The notes: generated by a model from the letters alone, not told the origin. A stretch of DNA of 6,994 nt from an uncultured Collinsella sp. (GCA_902474645.1 CABRWN010000113.1:1-6994); one strand, 5' to 3'. Shown: positions 1-6,141, numbered from the stretch's first letter. Made by a program: numbers and translations.

Positions 1-1
1 A

Positions 2-106
2 GCAGCACTCGCCGCAGCAGGCGCCGGCCTCGTCGCCTACAGCGCCCGCCGCACGGCGCTCGAAACCGACACCGCCGATGAGGTCAATTCGGATAGGCCT
101 CGCTAG
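2..106 (+). CDS. 3' end of an unidentified gene (C-terminal 34 residues)
   Basis: This frame is open from the window edge to a TAG at 104-106, so the gene starts outside the window. The visible product begins with a small-residue hydrophobic run (AALAAAGAGLVAY), then SARR, then a polar acidic tail ending in SDRPR. A hydrophobic stretch followed by arginines is what the end of a membrane segment with a cytoplasmic tail would look like, but there are too few residues to name a family. Codons in the first two thirds favour G or C in the third position, as in the confident genes of this window, which supports this frame over the other two. A strong hairpin at 155-190 lies 48 bases past the stop and could end its transcript. 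The product is not recognised, and the call rests only on frame, composition and context. Confidence 0.45.
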   Translation, partial: AALAAAGAGLVAYSARRTALETDTADEVNSDRPR

Positions 107-154
107 CTCTCAGTTACCTTTGCGAGAGACGCCGACTCGGCTCATCGAACATCA

Positions 155-190
155 AATGGGCTGGTTCTGGATACCCAGAGCCAGCCCATT
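155..190. terminator. 16-bp stem-loop, probable bidirectional terminator
   Basis: Bases 155-170 pair with 175-190 along all 16 positions (one G-U pair at 165/180) around the four-base loop ATAC, a very stable hairpin. It lies 48 bases after the stop of the plus-strand partial gene and 5 bases after the stop of the putative minus-strand small gene, so it sits between two convergent ends. Neither flank has a proper T tract: the plus side continues ATTACGCATTAG, and the minus side continues ATTTGATGTT, which is only weakly T-rich. It could be a weak intrinsic terminator, a 3'-end protecting hairpin, or a short palindromic repeat. Confidence 0.5.
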
Positions 191-195
191 ACGCA

Positions 196-312
196 TTAGC
201 TATCGTCAGTGGAGTCGAGTTCTGCCTCGAGCTTGGCACGCCGTCTTTTCGCCAACAATCCGCACGACACGTCTTCGACAACGTATCCAACCGCAAACGC
301 AGCAAGACACAT
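196..312 (-). CDS. Possible small protein (38 aa), unrecognised
   Basis: A minus-strand frame runs from ATG (310-312) to TAA (196-198). The product starts with a hydrophobic stretch of about 20 residues (MCLAAFAVGYVVEDVSCGLL), then the basic segment AKRRRAKLEAEL and an acidic end, DSTDDS. This order of hydrophobic, basic and charged residues looks like a real small membrane-associated peptide, and the plus-strand frames over the same bases look much less protein-like. The 155-190 hairpin starts 5 bases after the stop, where a terminator would be expected. Against it: no clear Shine-Dalgarno site precedes the ATG, the frame is short, and it closes upstream at 373-375. It could also be the remnant of a longer gene. 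No function is proposed. Confidence 0.3.
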   Translation of the reverse strand: MCLAAFAVGYVVEDVSCGLLAKRRRAKLEAELDSTDDS

Positions 313-327
313 TCGGCCGTCTTCAAA

Positions 328-366
328 CTTACTCGGACAAAACCGACTCGGTTTTGTGCGAGTGAG
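328..366. repeat. 39-base near-perfect palindrome
   Basis: The bases around position 347 form an inverted repeat with 19-base arms and a single central base. The core AAAACCGACTCGGTTTT (339-355) is a perfect dyad. Outside it the arms pair with one mismatch (336/358) and one G-U (330/364). As RNA it would form a stem of about 18 bp with the loop ACT. On the plus strand it is followed by CTCTTTTC (367-374), so an intrinsic terminator reading rightward is possible. Its near-symmetry and its place about 130 bases upstream of the topoisomerase operon and 16 bases upstream of the small minus-strand ATG also fit an operator for a dimeric regulator. Confidence 0.6.
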
Positions 367-383
367 CTCTTTTCAGCCTAAGT

Positions 384-399
384 TCGAACGATTGTTCGA
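384..399. repeat. Short inverted repeat TCGAAC-gatt-GTTCGA
   Basis: Six-base perfect arms (384-389 and 394-399) flank GATT. It lies between the 39-base palindrome and the topoisomerase operon and could be a minor operator half-site pair, but a dyad of this size also occurs by chance. Confidence 0.25.
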
Positions 400-474
400 T
401 GGATTTCGTGTTGGCTGGAATCGCCCAAGGGCTGGGCTATGCTAACTTGACTATCTATATGACTTAAACGCAGC

Positions 475-481
475 AAAGGAG
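475..481 (+). promoter_or_regulatory. Distant Shine-Dalgarno AAAGGAG for topoisomerase B gene
   Basis: AAAGGAG is the only strong ribosome binding sequence before the ATG at 498, but it lies 16 bases upstream, roughly double the usual spacing. A purine-rich GAGAGAG (486-492) lies 5 bases from the ATG and may serve instead or in addition. No other start codon in the same frame lies between AAAGGAG and 498, so the ATG stands despite the odd spacing. Confidence 0.45.
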
Positions 482-497
482 CACCGAGAGAGCGAGT

Positions 498-2495
498 ATG
501 GCAAAAAACACCGCAAACTATGGTAACGACAGTATCCGCCAGCTCAAGGACGAGGAGCGCGTACGCCTGCGCCCCGCCGTCATCTTTGGCTCGGACGGGC
601 TCGACGGCTGCGCGCATGCCGCCTTCGAGATCCTGTCCAACGCCGTTGACGAGGCGCGCCAGGGCTACGGCAAGCTCATCACCCTTACCGCCTTTCGCGA
701 TGGCTCTATTCAGGTAGAGGACAACGGCCGTGGCTGCCCGCTCGACTGGAACCCCTCCGAGAAGCGCTTTAACTGGGAACTCGTCTTTTGCGAGCTCTAT
801 GCCGGCGGCAAGTACAACAACAACCAGGGCGGCGATTACGACTTCTCGCTCGGCACCAACGGCCTGGGCTCGTGCGCGACCCAGTACGCCTCCGAATACA
901 TGGATGTCACGGTCTGGCGTGACGGTAACAAGTACTCCTTACACTTTAAGAAGGGCAAGGTCGTCGGCGCCAAGAAGAAGGCGCTCGAGATTGAGCCCGG
1001 CGACGAGAACCGCACCGGTACCACCATCAAGTGGCGTCCCGATCTTGAGGTCTTTACCTCGATTAGCATTCCCCACGAGTGGTATCGCGAGACCATGCGC
1101 CGTCAGGCCGTGGTCAACGCCAACGTGACCTTCCGTCTGCGCATCGAAGGCGACGATGGCGAGTTTTCCGAAGAGGATTTTTGCTATCCCAAGGGCATCG
1201 AGGACTACGTGCTCGAGAAGGTCGGTACCGACTACCTTACCGAGCCCTTCTTTATCGAGGCCGACCGTCGCGGTCGCGATCGCGAGGACCTGCCCGACTA
1301 CAACGTAAAAATCACCGCGTGCATGTGCTTCTCGCGCACCTTCACGATGCAGGAGTACTACCACAACTCATCGTGGCTCGAGAACGGCGGTTCACCCGAG
1401 AAGGCGGCCCGCAGCGCTCTGACCAGCGCCATCGATGCCTACATTAAGCAACAGGGCAAATACAACAAAAACGAGAGCGGCATTAAGTGGCAAGACGTCC
1501 AGGACTGCCTGGTGCTGGTGACCAACTGCTTCTCCACCCAGACGTCCTACGAAAACCAGACCAAGAAGGCCATCAACAACCGCTTTATCCAGCAGGCCAT
1601 GACGGCCTTCTTTAAGGAGCGCCTCTCGACCTACTTGATTGAGAACAAGGACGCCGCCAATAAGATCGTGGAACAGGTGCTCATCAACAAGCGCTCGCGC
1701 GAGAACGCCGAAAAGACCCGCCTGAGCATTAAAACCAACCTGCAGCAGAAGACCGACATGGCCAACCGCGTGCAGAAGTTCATCGACTGCCGCTCCAAGG
1801 ACAAGAGCCGTCGCGAGATCTACATCGTAGAGGGCGACTCGGCAGCAGGCGCCATTCGCACCTCGCGCGATGCCGAGTTCCAGGGCGTTATGCCCGTCCG
1901 TGGCAAAATCCTCAACTGCCTAAAGGAGGACTATCCACGCATCTTTAAGTCCGACATCATCATGGACCTCATGCGCGTGCTGGGCTGCGGCGTGGAGATC
2001 AAGGACAAGCGCATCAAAAACCTTGGTGCCTTTGACCTGGACAACCTCAACTGGAACAAGGTCATCATCTGTACGGACGCCGACGTCGACGGTTACCACA
2101 TCCGCACGCTCGTGCTCACCATGCTTTACCGCCTGGTGCCCACGCTTATCGACGAAGGTTACGTGTATATCGCCGAGTCGCCGCTCTACGAGATCAACTG
2201 CAAAGAGAAGACCTATTTTGCCTACACCGAGCTCGAGAAGAACGGCATCCTCAAGGAGATTGGCGACCAAAAGTGCTCCATCAACCGCTCCAAGGGTCTT
2301 GGTGAGAACGACCCGGACATGATGTGGCTCACCACCATGAACCCCGAGACGCGTCGCCTGATCAAGGTGGAGCCCGAGGACGTCACCAAGATGGAGACCA
2401 TGTTCAATCTGTTGCTGGGCAACGACGAGGCGGGCCGCAAGCGCCATATCTCCGAGCACGGCAAGGAATACCTGGACCAGCTGGACCTGCAGTAG
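498..2495 (+). CDS. Type IIA DNA topoisomerase, B subunit (ParE/GyrB-like)
   Basis: This is the ATPase/TOPRIM subunit, which should pair with the next gene's product to pass one DNA duplex through another using ATP. It has 665 residues, close to ParE and short GyrB, with no large E. coli GyrB-type insert. Domains in order: GHKL ATPase (about 20-220) with FEILSNAVDEA (E44, N48, D51), VEDNGRGCP (D75, G77, G79) and lid glycines GTNGLG (119-124); a transducer domain with the lid-contacting QTKK (K356); and TOPRIM with EGDSAAG (E445) and DADVDGYHIR (D527, D529, D531). Divergence is clear: VRLRPAVIFGS replaces the usual VRKRPGMYIGS, GTNGLG replaces GLHGVG, and Y533 replaces the near-universal serine of DVDGSHI. 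All metal- and ATP-binding acids are kept, so it should be active. It probably shares an mRNA with the A subunit. ParE-like is favoured over GyrB because the partner has no GyrA box; no gene symbol is given because of the divergence. Confidence 0.93.
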   Translation: MAKNTANYGNDSIRQLKDEERVRLRPAVIFGSDGLDGCAHAAFEILSNAVDEARQGYGKLITLTAFRDGSIQVEDNGRGCPLDWNPSEKRFNWELVFCELYAGGKYNNNQGGDYDFSLGTNGLGSCATQYASEYMDVTVWRDGNKYSLHFKKGKVVGAKKKALEIEPGDENRTGTTIKWRPDLEVFTSISIPHEWYRETMRRQAVVNANVTFRLRIEGDDGEFSEEDFCYPKGIEDYVLEKVGTDYLTEPFFIEADRRGRDREDLPDYNVKITACMCFSRTFTMQEYYHNSSWLENGGSPEKAARSALTSAIDAYIKQQGKYNKNESGIKWQDVQDCLVLVTNCFSTQTSYENQTKKAINNRFIQQAMTAFFKERLSTYLIENKDAANKIVEQVLINKRSRENAEKTRLSIKTNLQQKTDMANRVQKFIDCRSKDKSRREIYIVEGDSAAGAIRTSRDAEFQGVMPVRGKILNCLKEDYPRIFKSDIIMDLMRVLGCGVEIKDKRIKNLGAFDLDNLNWNKVIICTDADVDGYHIRTLVLTMLYRLVPTLIDEGYVYIAESPLYEINCKEKTYFAYTELEKNGILKEIGDQKCSINRSKGLGENDPDMMWLTTMNPETRRLIKVEPEDVTKMETMFNLLLGNDEAGRKRHISEHGKEYLDQLDLQ

Positions 2496-2540
2496 CAGCA
2501 AATCGATAACGACGGCCCATAAGAAGTTCAAGAGGAAATC

Positions 2541-4781
2541 GTGGCAAAGAAGAAGACGAAGAACCAGCCAAAGAAAAAGCAGGTCAACGCCGAGAACGTT
2601 ATCGGCCTGCACTCCGAGGTCACCGACCAGCCGATCACGCAGACGCTCGAAGTCAACTACATGCCCTATGCCATGAGCGTCAACGTCTCGCGTGCGTTCC
2701 CCGAGATTGACGGCTTTAAGCCGTCGCACCGCAAGCTGCTCTACACCATGTACAAGATGGGTCTGCTCAAGGGCGAGCGCCAGAAGAGCGCCAACATCGT
2801 GGGCCAGACCATGAAGCTCAACCCGCACGGCGATGCCGCGATCTACGAGACGATGGTGCGCCTGGCGACGGGCAACGAAGCGCTGCTTGCGCCCTTCGTG
2901 GAGTCGAAGGGCAACTTTGGCAAGTACTATTCGGGCGACCTGAGCTACGCCGCCTCGCGTTACACCGAGGCCAAGCTCTCCCCCATCAGCGCCGAGATCT
3001 TCAAGGACATCGACAAGGACCCGGTCGACTTCGTCGACAGCTACGACGGCGCCATGAAGGAGCCACGCCTGCTGCCCACCACGTTCCCCAATATCCTCGT
3101 CTCAGCCAACAAGGGCATCGGTGTCGCCATGGCGTCCGACATCTGCGGCTTCAACCTCAACGAGGTCTGCACTGCCACAATGCACTACCTGCAGGACCCC
3201 GACTGCGACCTGCTCGAATACATGCCCATGCCCGACTTCTCGACCGGCGGCGAGATCATCTACCGCCGCGAGGAGATGGAAAAGATTATCGAGACCGGCC
3301 TTGGCAGCTTCCAGATCCGCTCCCGCTGGCGCTGGATTCCCGAAGAGCGCATCATCGAGGTCTACGAGATTCCCTACACCACTAAGACCGATGTCATCAT
3401 CGAGCGCATCGTCAAGCTCTCCAAGGAGGGCAAGGTCAAGGAGATCGCCGACATCCGCGACGAAACCGACCTCTCGGGCTTGCGCATCGCCATCGACCTT
3501 AAGCGCGGCGTCGACCCCGACAAGCTCATGGCCAAGCTCTATCGCTTGACCACGCTGCAGGATTCGTTCTCGTGCAACTTCAACGTGTTGGTCGATGGTT
3601 ACCCTCGCGTTATGGGCGTGCGTCAGATCCTGCACGAGTGGGTCAAGTGGCGTATTGAGTCCACGCGTCGCCGCATTAACTTTGACCTGGGAAAAAAGTC
3701 CGAGCGCCTGCACCTGCTGCACGGCCTCGAGGCGATCCTGCTCGACATCGACAAGGCGATCGCCATCATCCGTGGCACCAAGCTCGAGGCCGAGGTCGTG
3801 CCCAACCTTATGCGCGGCTTCGACATCGACGAGACCCAGGCCGAGTTTGTTGCCGAGCTCAAGCTCCGCAACATCAACGAGGAGTACATCCTCAACCGCA
3901 CCAAGGACATTGCAAAGCTTGAGGGCGAGATTGCCGAGCTTGAGGAGATCCTCTCCAGCGAGGAGAACATCAAGAAGGTCATCAGCGACGAGCTGGCCGC
4001 GGTCAACAAGAAGTACGTGATGCCGCGCCGCACGGGCAGGATCGAGCCCCACGAGGTTATCGAGGTAAGCTTGGAGCCCGAGGTCGAGGAGTACCCGGTT
4101 ACCATCATGCTTTCGCGCGATGGCTACCTTAAGAAGATGACGGACCGCGTGCTCAAGAAGGCCACTACGCTCAAGTACAAAGACGGCGACAAACCCTTTA
4201 TCGAGTTTCCGTCCTCCAACACCCACGAGCTGCTGGTCTTTACCAACAAGAGCCAGGTATACAAGTGCAAGGTTGCGGCGTTTGAGGACACCAAGTCGGC
4301 CCAGCTGGGCTCGTATCTGCCCACCGACCTCGAGATGGAACCCGACGAGAGCGTCATCTGGGTCATCGACCCCGAGGACTACAAGGCCGACGTGCTGTTT
4401 GTCTTTGAGAACGGCCGCGTGGTGCGCGTCGCGCTTTCTGGATACGTCACCAAGACCAACCGCAAGCGCCTCAAGAACGCCATCTACGGCGGCAGCAAAC
4501 TGCTGTATGCACAGGTGCTCAAGGAAGATCGCGACATCGCGCTGGTCTCGAGCGACTATCGCTTGATGAACTTCAACACGTCGCTACTCAAGACCAAGAC
4601 GACAACCAACACGCAGGGCGTCCAAGCCTTTACGGCCAAGAAGGGCCGCTCGGTCACCACCGTCGGCACAACCGAGGAGATTCTTGGCGCCGGCGTCTCG
4701 GCCGAGAAGTTCACCGCACAGAGCCTGCCTTCTGCCGGTGCCCTCATGAAGGAAAACGACATGCCGAGCCTGTTTGACTAG
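2541..4781 (+). CDS. Type IIA DNA topoisomerase, A subunit (ParC/GyrA-like)
   Basis: This is the DNA cleavage/religation subunit, with 746 residues. It starts at GTG, preceded by AGAGGA (2531-2536), 45 bases after the B gene, so the two form an operon. After a lysine-rich leader come the winged-helix catalytic domain (GFKPSHRK, R64; NPHGD, 94-98), the tower, and a coiled coil at about 445-490. The catalytic tyrosine is Y141 in AASRYTEAKL, with R140 before it as in the family. The C-terminal region (about 515-725) shows beta-pinwheel blade repeats such as VTIMLSRDGYLKK, LLVFTNKSQVYK and LFVFENGRVVRV. The GyrA box (QRRGGKG-like) is absent; the nearest stretch is NTQGVQAFTAKKG. This argues for a relaxing/decatenating topoisomerase IV-like enzyme. 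At the fluoroquinolone contact sites, A99 replaces the usual serine (E. coli GyrA S83) and E103 is the acidic position. N94 replaces the first histidine of HPHGD. It ends in the acidic tail MPSLFD, followed by a strong terminator. Confidence 0.93.
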   Translation: MAKKKTKNQPKKKQVNAENVIGLHSEVTDQPITQTLEVNYMPYAMSVNVSRAFPEIDGFKPSHRKLLYTMYKMGLLKGERQKSANIVGQTMKLNPHGDAAIYETMVRLATGNEALLAPFVESKGNFGKYYSGDLSYAASRYTEAKLSPISAEIFKDIDKDPVDFVDSYDGAMKEPRLLPTTFPNILVSANKGIGVAMASDICGFNLNEVCTATMHYLQDPDCDLLEYMPMPDFSTGGEIIYRREEMEKIIETGLGSFQIRSRWRWIPEERIIEVYEIPYTTKTDVIIERIVKLSKEGKVKEIADIRDETDLSGLRIAIDLKRGVDPDKLMAKLYRLTTLQDSFSCNFNVLVDGYPRVMGVRQILHEWVKWRIESTRRRINFDLGKKSERLHLLHGLEAILLDIDKAIAIIRGTKLEAEVVPNLMRGFDIDETQAEFVAELKLRNINEEYILNRTKDIAKLEGEIAELEEILSSEENIKKVISDELAAVNKKYVMPRRTGRIEPHEVIEVSLEPEVEEYPVTIMLSRDGYLKKMTDRVLKKATTLKYKDGDKPFIEFPSSNTHELLVFTNKSQVYKCKVAAFEDTKSAQLGSYLPTDLEMEPDESVIWVIDPEDYKADVLFVFENGRVVRVALSGYVTKTNRKRLKNAIYGGSKLLYAQVLKEDRDIALVSSDYRLMNFNTSLLKTKTTTNTQGVQAFTAKKGRSVTTVGTTEEILGAGVSAEKFTAQSLPSAGALMKENDMPSLFD

Positions 4782-4814
4782 GTGCCACGGCAACGAGACC
4801 GTTAGATACTTCTC

Positions 4815-4870
4815 AAAGCGACGAGGCCCGGAACGCAACGGCATTGCGCCCGGGACTCGTCGTTTTTCTT
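4815..4870 (+). terminator. Rho-independent terminator of the topoisomerase operon
   Basis: CGACGAG (4819-4825) pairs with CTCGTCG (4856-4862). Inside it CCCGG (4827-4831) pairs with CCGGG (4850-4854), and CGCAA (4834-4838) with TTGCG (4844-4848) around a CGGCA loop. TTTTTCTT follows at once (4863-4870), and an AAA just before the stem extends the pairing. It starts about 35 bases past the A-subunit stop. The reverse orientation has no good T tract, so it acts mainly rightward. Confidence 0.93.
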
Positions 4871-4878
4871 CTCAACTA

Positions 4879-4927
4879 TTTTTTAACGCAGATAAATTGA
4901 TTTCTGCTTATTTTTCTGCGTAAAAAA
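4879..4927. repeat. AT-rich inverted repeat with alternative pairing
   Basis: TTTTTTAACGCAGA (4879-4892) is complementary to TCTGCGTAAAAAA (4915-4927) apart from one bulged A, around a 22-base spacer. The spacer holds a second TCTGC (4903-4907), so GCAGA (4888-4892) can pair with either copy, giving two mutually exclusive hairpins. T runs precede rather than follow the stem on both strands, so it is not an ordinary terminator. Lying upstream of the ATPase gene, it may be an operator or part of the promoter region. Confidence 0.65.
4897..4926 (+). promoter_or_regulatory. Candidate promoter for the ATPase gene
   Basis: TTGATT (4897-4902) and TAAAAA (4921-4926) are separated by 18 bases and match the housekeeping -35 and -10 consensus partly (about 4 of 6 each). 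Both boxes lie within the AT-rich inverted repeat, so a protein on the dyad would block them. The AT-rich sequence makes chance matches likely. Confidence 0.25.
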
Positions 4928-4964
4928 TGTCAGCGTCACTGCTTCGATGCCCTTTGGTCAGCTG

Positions 4965-5021
4965 TTAGCAAAACTTGCAAAAATTAGCAAAACTTGCAAA
5001 AATTAGCAAAACTTGCAAAGG
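4965..5021 (+). repeat. Three tandem 19-bp repeats (iteron-like) before the ATPase gene
   Basis: The unit TTAGCAAAACTTGCAAAAA occurs at 4965-4983 and 4984-5002, and again at 5003-5021 with only its last two bases changed (GG for AA). That change makes the third copy part of the AAAGGAG ribosome binding site. Each copy contains the small dyad GCAA-AAC-TTGC, so GCAA and TTGC boxes alternate with a 19-base period. The repeats end 7 bases before the ATG. This layout fits multiple sites for a DNA-binding protein acting as operator or origin-type iterons. The 19-base period is not a codon multiple, which argues against the repeats being coding. Confidence 0.9.
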
Positions 5022-5023
5022 AG
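5017..5023 (+). promoter_or_regulatory. Shine-Dalgarno AAAGGAG deciding the ATPase start
   Basis: AAAGGAG lies 5 bases upstream of the ATG at 5029. It fixes that ATG as the start instead of an in-frame TTG at 4975, which lies inside the tandem repeats, has no ribosome binding site of its own and would add a low-complexity lysine-rich leader. The site overlaps the last repeat copy, so anything bound to the repeats, or a fold including them, would affect translation. Confidence 0.8.
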
Positions 5024-5028
5024 TCACC

Positions 5029-6123
5029 ATGGAGTACAGCAAGAACCCCTTTACCCCGACGTTCGGAAGCGTCCCTCCCTTTCTAGCGGGTCGCGAGCAT
5101 ATTCTGCGTGACATCAACCGTGGCTTTATCAACGGCCCGGGAGATCCCAACCTGTCGACCATTTTTACGGGCGCAAGGGGAACGGGCAAGACGGCGCTTC
5201 TCTCGCTCCTTTCAGAAACGGCGCTTGAACACGGTTGGATCGCAGCAAATGTCTCCGCCATGCCAGGCATGCTCGAAGATATTATCGAGCGAACCAAAGA
5301 AGCCGCAGATAGCTACCTCTCACAGCCTCATGCGCGCATAAACGGCGTTCAAATTGGTCCAGTGGGCATCGATTGGACATATGCTCAAGAGGTCCAGGGC
5401 AACTGGCGCACACGCATGAATGGCATCTTTAAGCAACTCGAAAAACATGACATCGGACTTCTCATTACCATCGATGAAGTCACCGTCGATCTCGAAGAAA
5501 TGCTTCAATTTGCCTCTGTTTACCAGCACTTTGTACGCGAAGGTAAAAAAGTTGCCCTACTCATGGCAGGACTGCCCTACAAAGTATCGGCGTTGCTGCG
5601 TAACGATTCCGTCTCGTTCCTCAGGCGTTCCCAATATCATCAGTTAGGACGAATCACTGACGTTGAAATTGCAAACGCATTCCGCAAAACCGTTGAGGCC
5701 GGAGGCCGCTCAATCACGCCAGAAGCGCTCGAGGATGCCGTGAAGGCCGTCGACGGATTTCCCTATATGATGCAGCTCGTCGGATATCGCACATGGGATG
5801 TTTCGGAGAACTCGCCCAAAATCAGTGCACCTGATGTACAGCAGGGTTCTCTGCTTGCCCGCATGGAGCTGCGCGATCGAATTCTCGAAACGACCTATCG
5901 GGAGCTTTCCGATAAAGACATTGAGTTTTTGCTCGCGATGCTGCCCGATTCTGGCCCCAGCAGGGTCTCGGAGATAGCCAAACGCATGGGCGTCGCCAGC
6001 AACTACGCTAGCCAATACAAACGCCGCCTCCTGGAGGACGGCGTCATTGGAGAGCGCGGGCGTGGTCTCGTTGGCTTTGACATTCCCGCGTTCAGGGAGT
6101 TCCTGAGCGAGAAGGCCTCCTAG
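5029..6123 (+). CDS. AAA/STAND-type ATPase with C-terminal winged helix
   Basis: The product is a 364-residue soluble ATP-binding protein. The N-terminal motif NPFTPTFGSVPPFLAGRE (6-23) resembles the lead-in of archaeal-type and Orc1/Cdc6-like ATPases. Walker A is GARGTGKT (48-55), Walker B is LLITIDE (144-150), and a sensor-1-like strand is VALLMAGLP (175-183). An all-helical lid region follows, then a winged helix-turn-helix at about 295-358 (RVSEIAKRMGVASNYASQYK, wing ERGRGLVGFDI). No signal peptide or membrane segment is seen. Its role is unknown; ATP-dependent DNA binding or regulation is inferred from the domain order. It stands alone between a terminator and a convergent gene, and its leader holds three 19-bp repeats that its own winged helix could bind. 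The middle of the gene (about 5281-5660) looks more AT-rich than the topoisomerase genes, which may point to acquisition. An Orc1-like replication role is possible but unsupported by any other replication gene here. Confidence 0.85.
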   Translation: MEYSKNPFTPTFGSVPPFLAGREHILRDINRGFINGPGDPNLSTIFTGARGTGKTALLSLLSETALEHGWIAANVSAMPGMLEDIIERTKEAADSYLSQPHARINGVQIGPVGIDWTYAQEVQGNWRTRMNGIFKQLEKHDIGLLITIDEVTVDLEEMLQFASVYQHFVREGKKVALLMAGLPYKVSALLRNDSVSFLRRSQYHQLGRITDVEIANAFRKTVEAGGRSITPEALEDAVKAVDGFPYMMQLVGYRTWDVSENSPKISAPDVQQGSLLARMELRDRILETTYRELSDKDIEFLLAMLPDSGPSRVSEIAKRMGVASNYASQYKRRLLEDGVIGERGRGLVGFDIPAFREFLSEKAS

Positions 6124-6141
6124 CACGCCGAGATTGTCCGC

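Larger units (their letters stand above)
107..497. other. Gene-poor region and leader of the topoisomerase operon
   Basis: About 390 bases without a confident gene. The stretch contains the hairpin at 155-190, a possible tiny minus-strand gene at 196-312, the long palindrome at 328-366, a short dyad at 384-399 and an AT-richer stretch at 443-470 just upstream of the topoisomerase B gene. The plus-strand frames open here read as arginine- and serine-rich protein with no recognisable motif, so I do not call them. TATGCT at 438-443 could be a -10 box, but no good -35 sits at the right distance, and TTGACT at 447-452 has no matching -10. The operon promoter is therefore not resolved. No tRNA or known RNA fold was recognised. 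Confidence 0.6.

Noticed and set aside
78..445. Two overlapping plus-strand frames (78-365 and 209-445)
   Set aside because: Products are arginine/serine-rich without motifs, cross both strong palindromes and lack ribosome binding sites.
447..470. TTGACT plus TAAACG as a promoter for the topoisomerase operon
   Set aside because: The spacing is 12 bases, too short for a housekeeping promoter, and no -10 lies at 16-18 bases.
1920..2828. Long minus-strand open frame (about 300 codons) across the B/A gene junction
   Set aside because: It is antisense to two clearly conserved genes, leucine/valine/histidine-rich as expected from mirrored GC-rich codons, and has no recognisable motif.
3102..4226. 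Minus-strand open frame of 374 codons inside the A-subunit gene
   Set aside because: Same mirror effect: low-complexity L/V/D/A-rich product opposite a well-supported topoisomerase gene.
4965..5021. CRISPR array
   Set aside because: The 19-bp units are head-to-tail with no spacers between them and no cas genes are nearby.
4975..5028. TTG start giving the ATPase an 18-residue longer N terminus
   Set aside because: It lies inside the tandem repeats, has no ribosome binding site and adds a low-complexity lysine-rich leader; the ATG at 5029 has AAAGGAG 5 bases upstream and begins right before the conserved NPFTP motif.
5029..6123. Calling the ATPase an Orc1/Cdc6 replication initiator
   Set aside because: Domain order is similar, but no replication genes are near and many bacterial AAA/STAND ATPases share this layout; kept only as a hypothesis.
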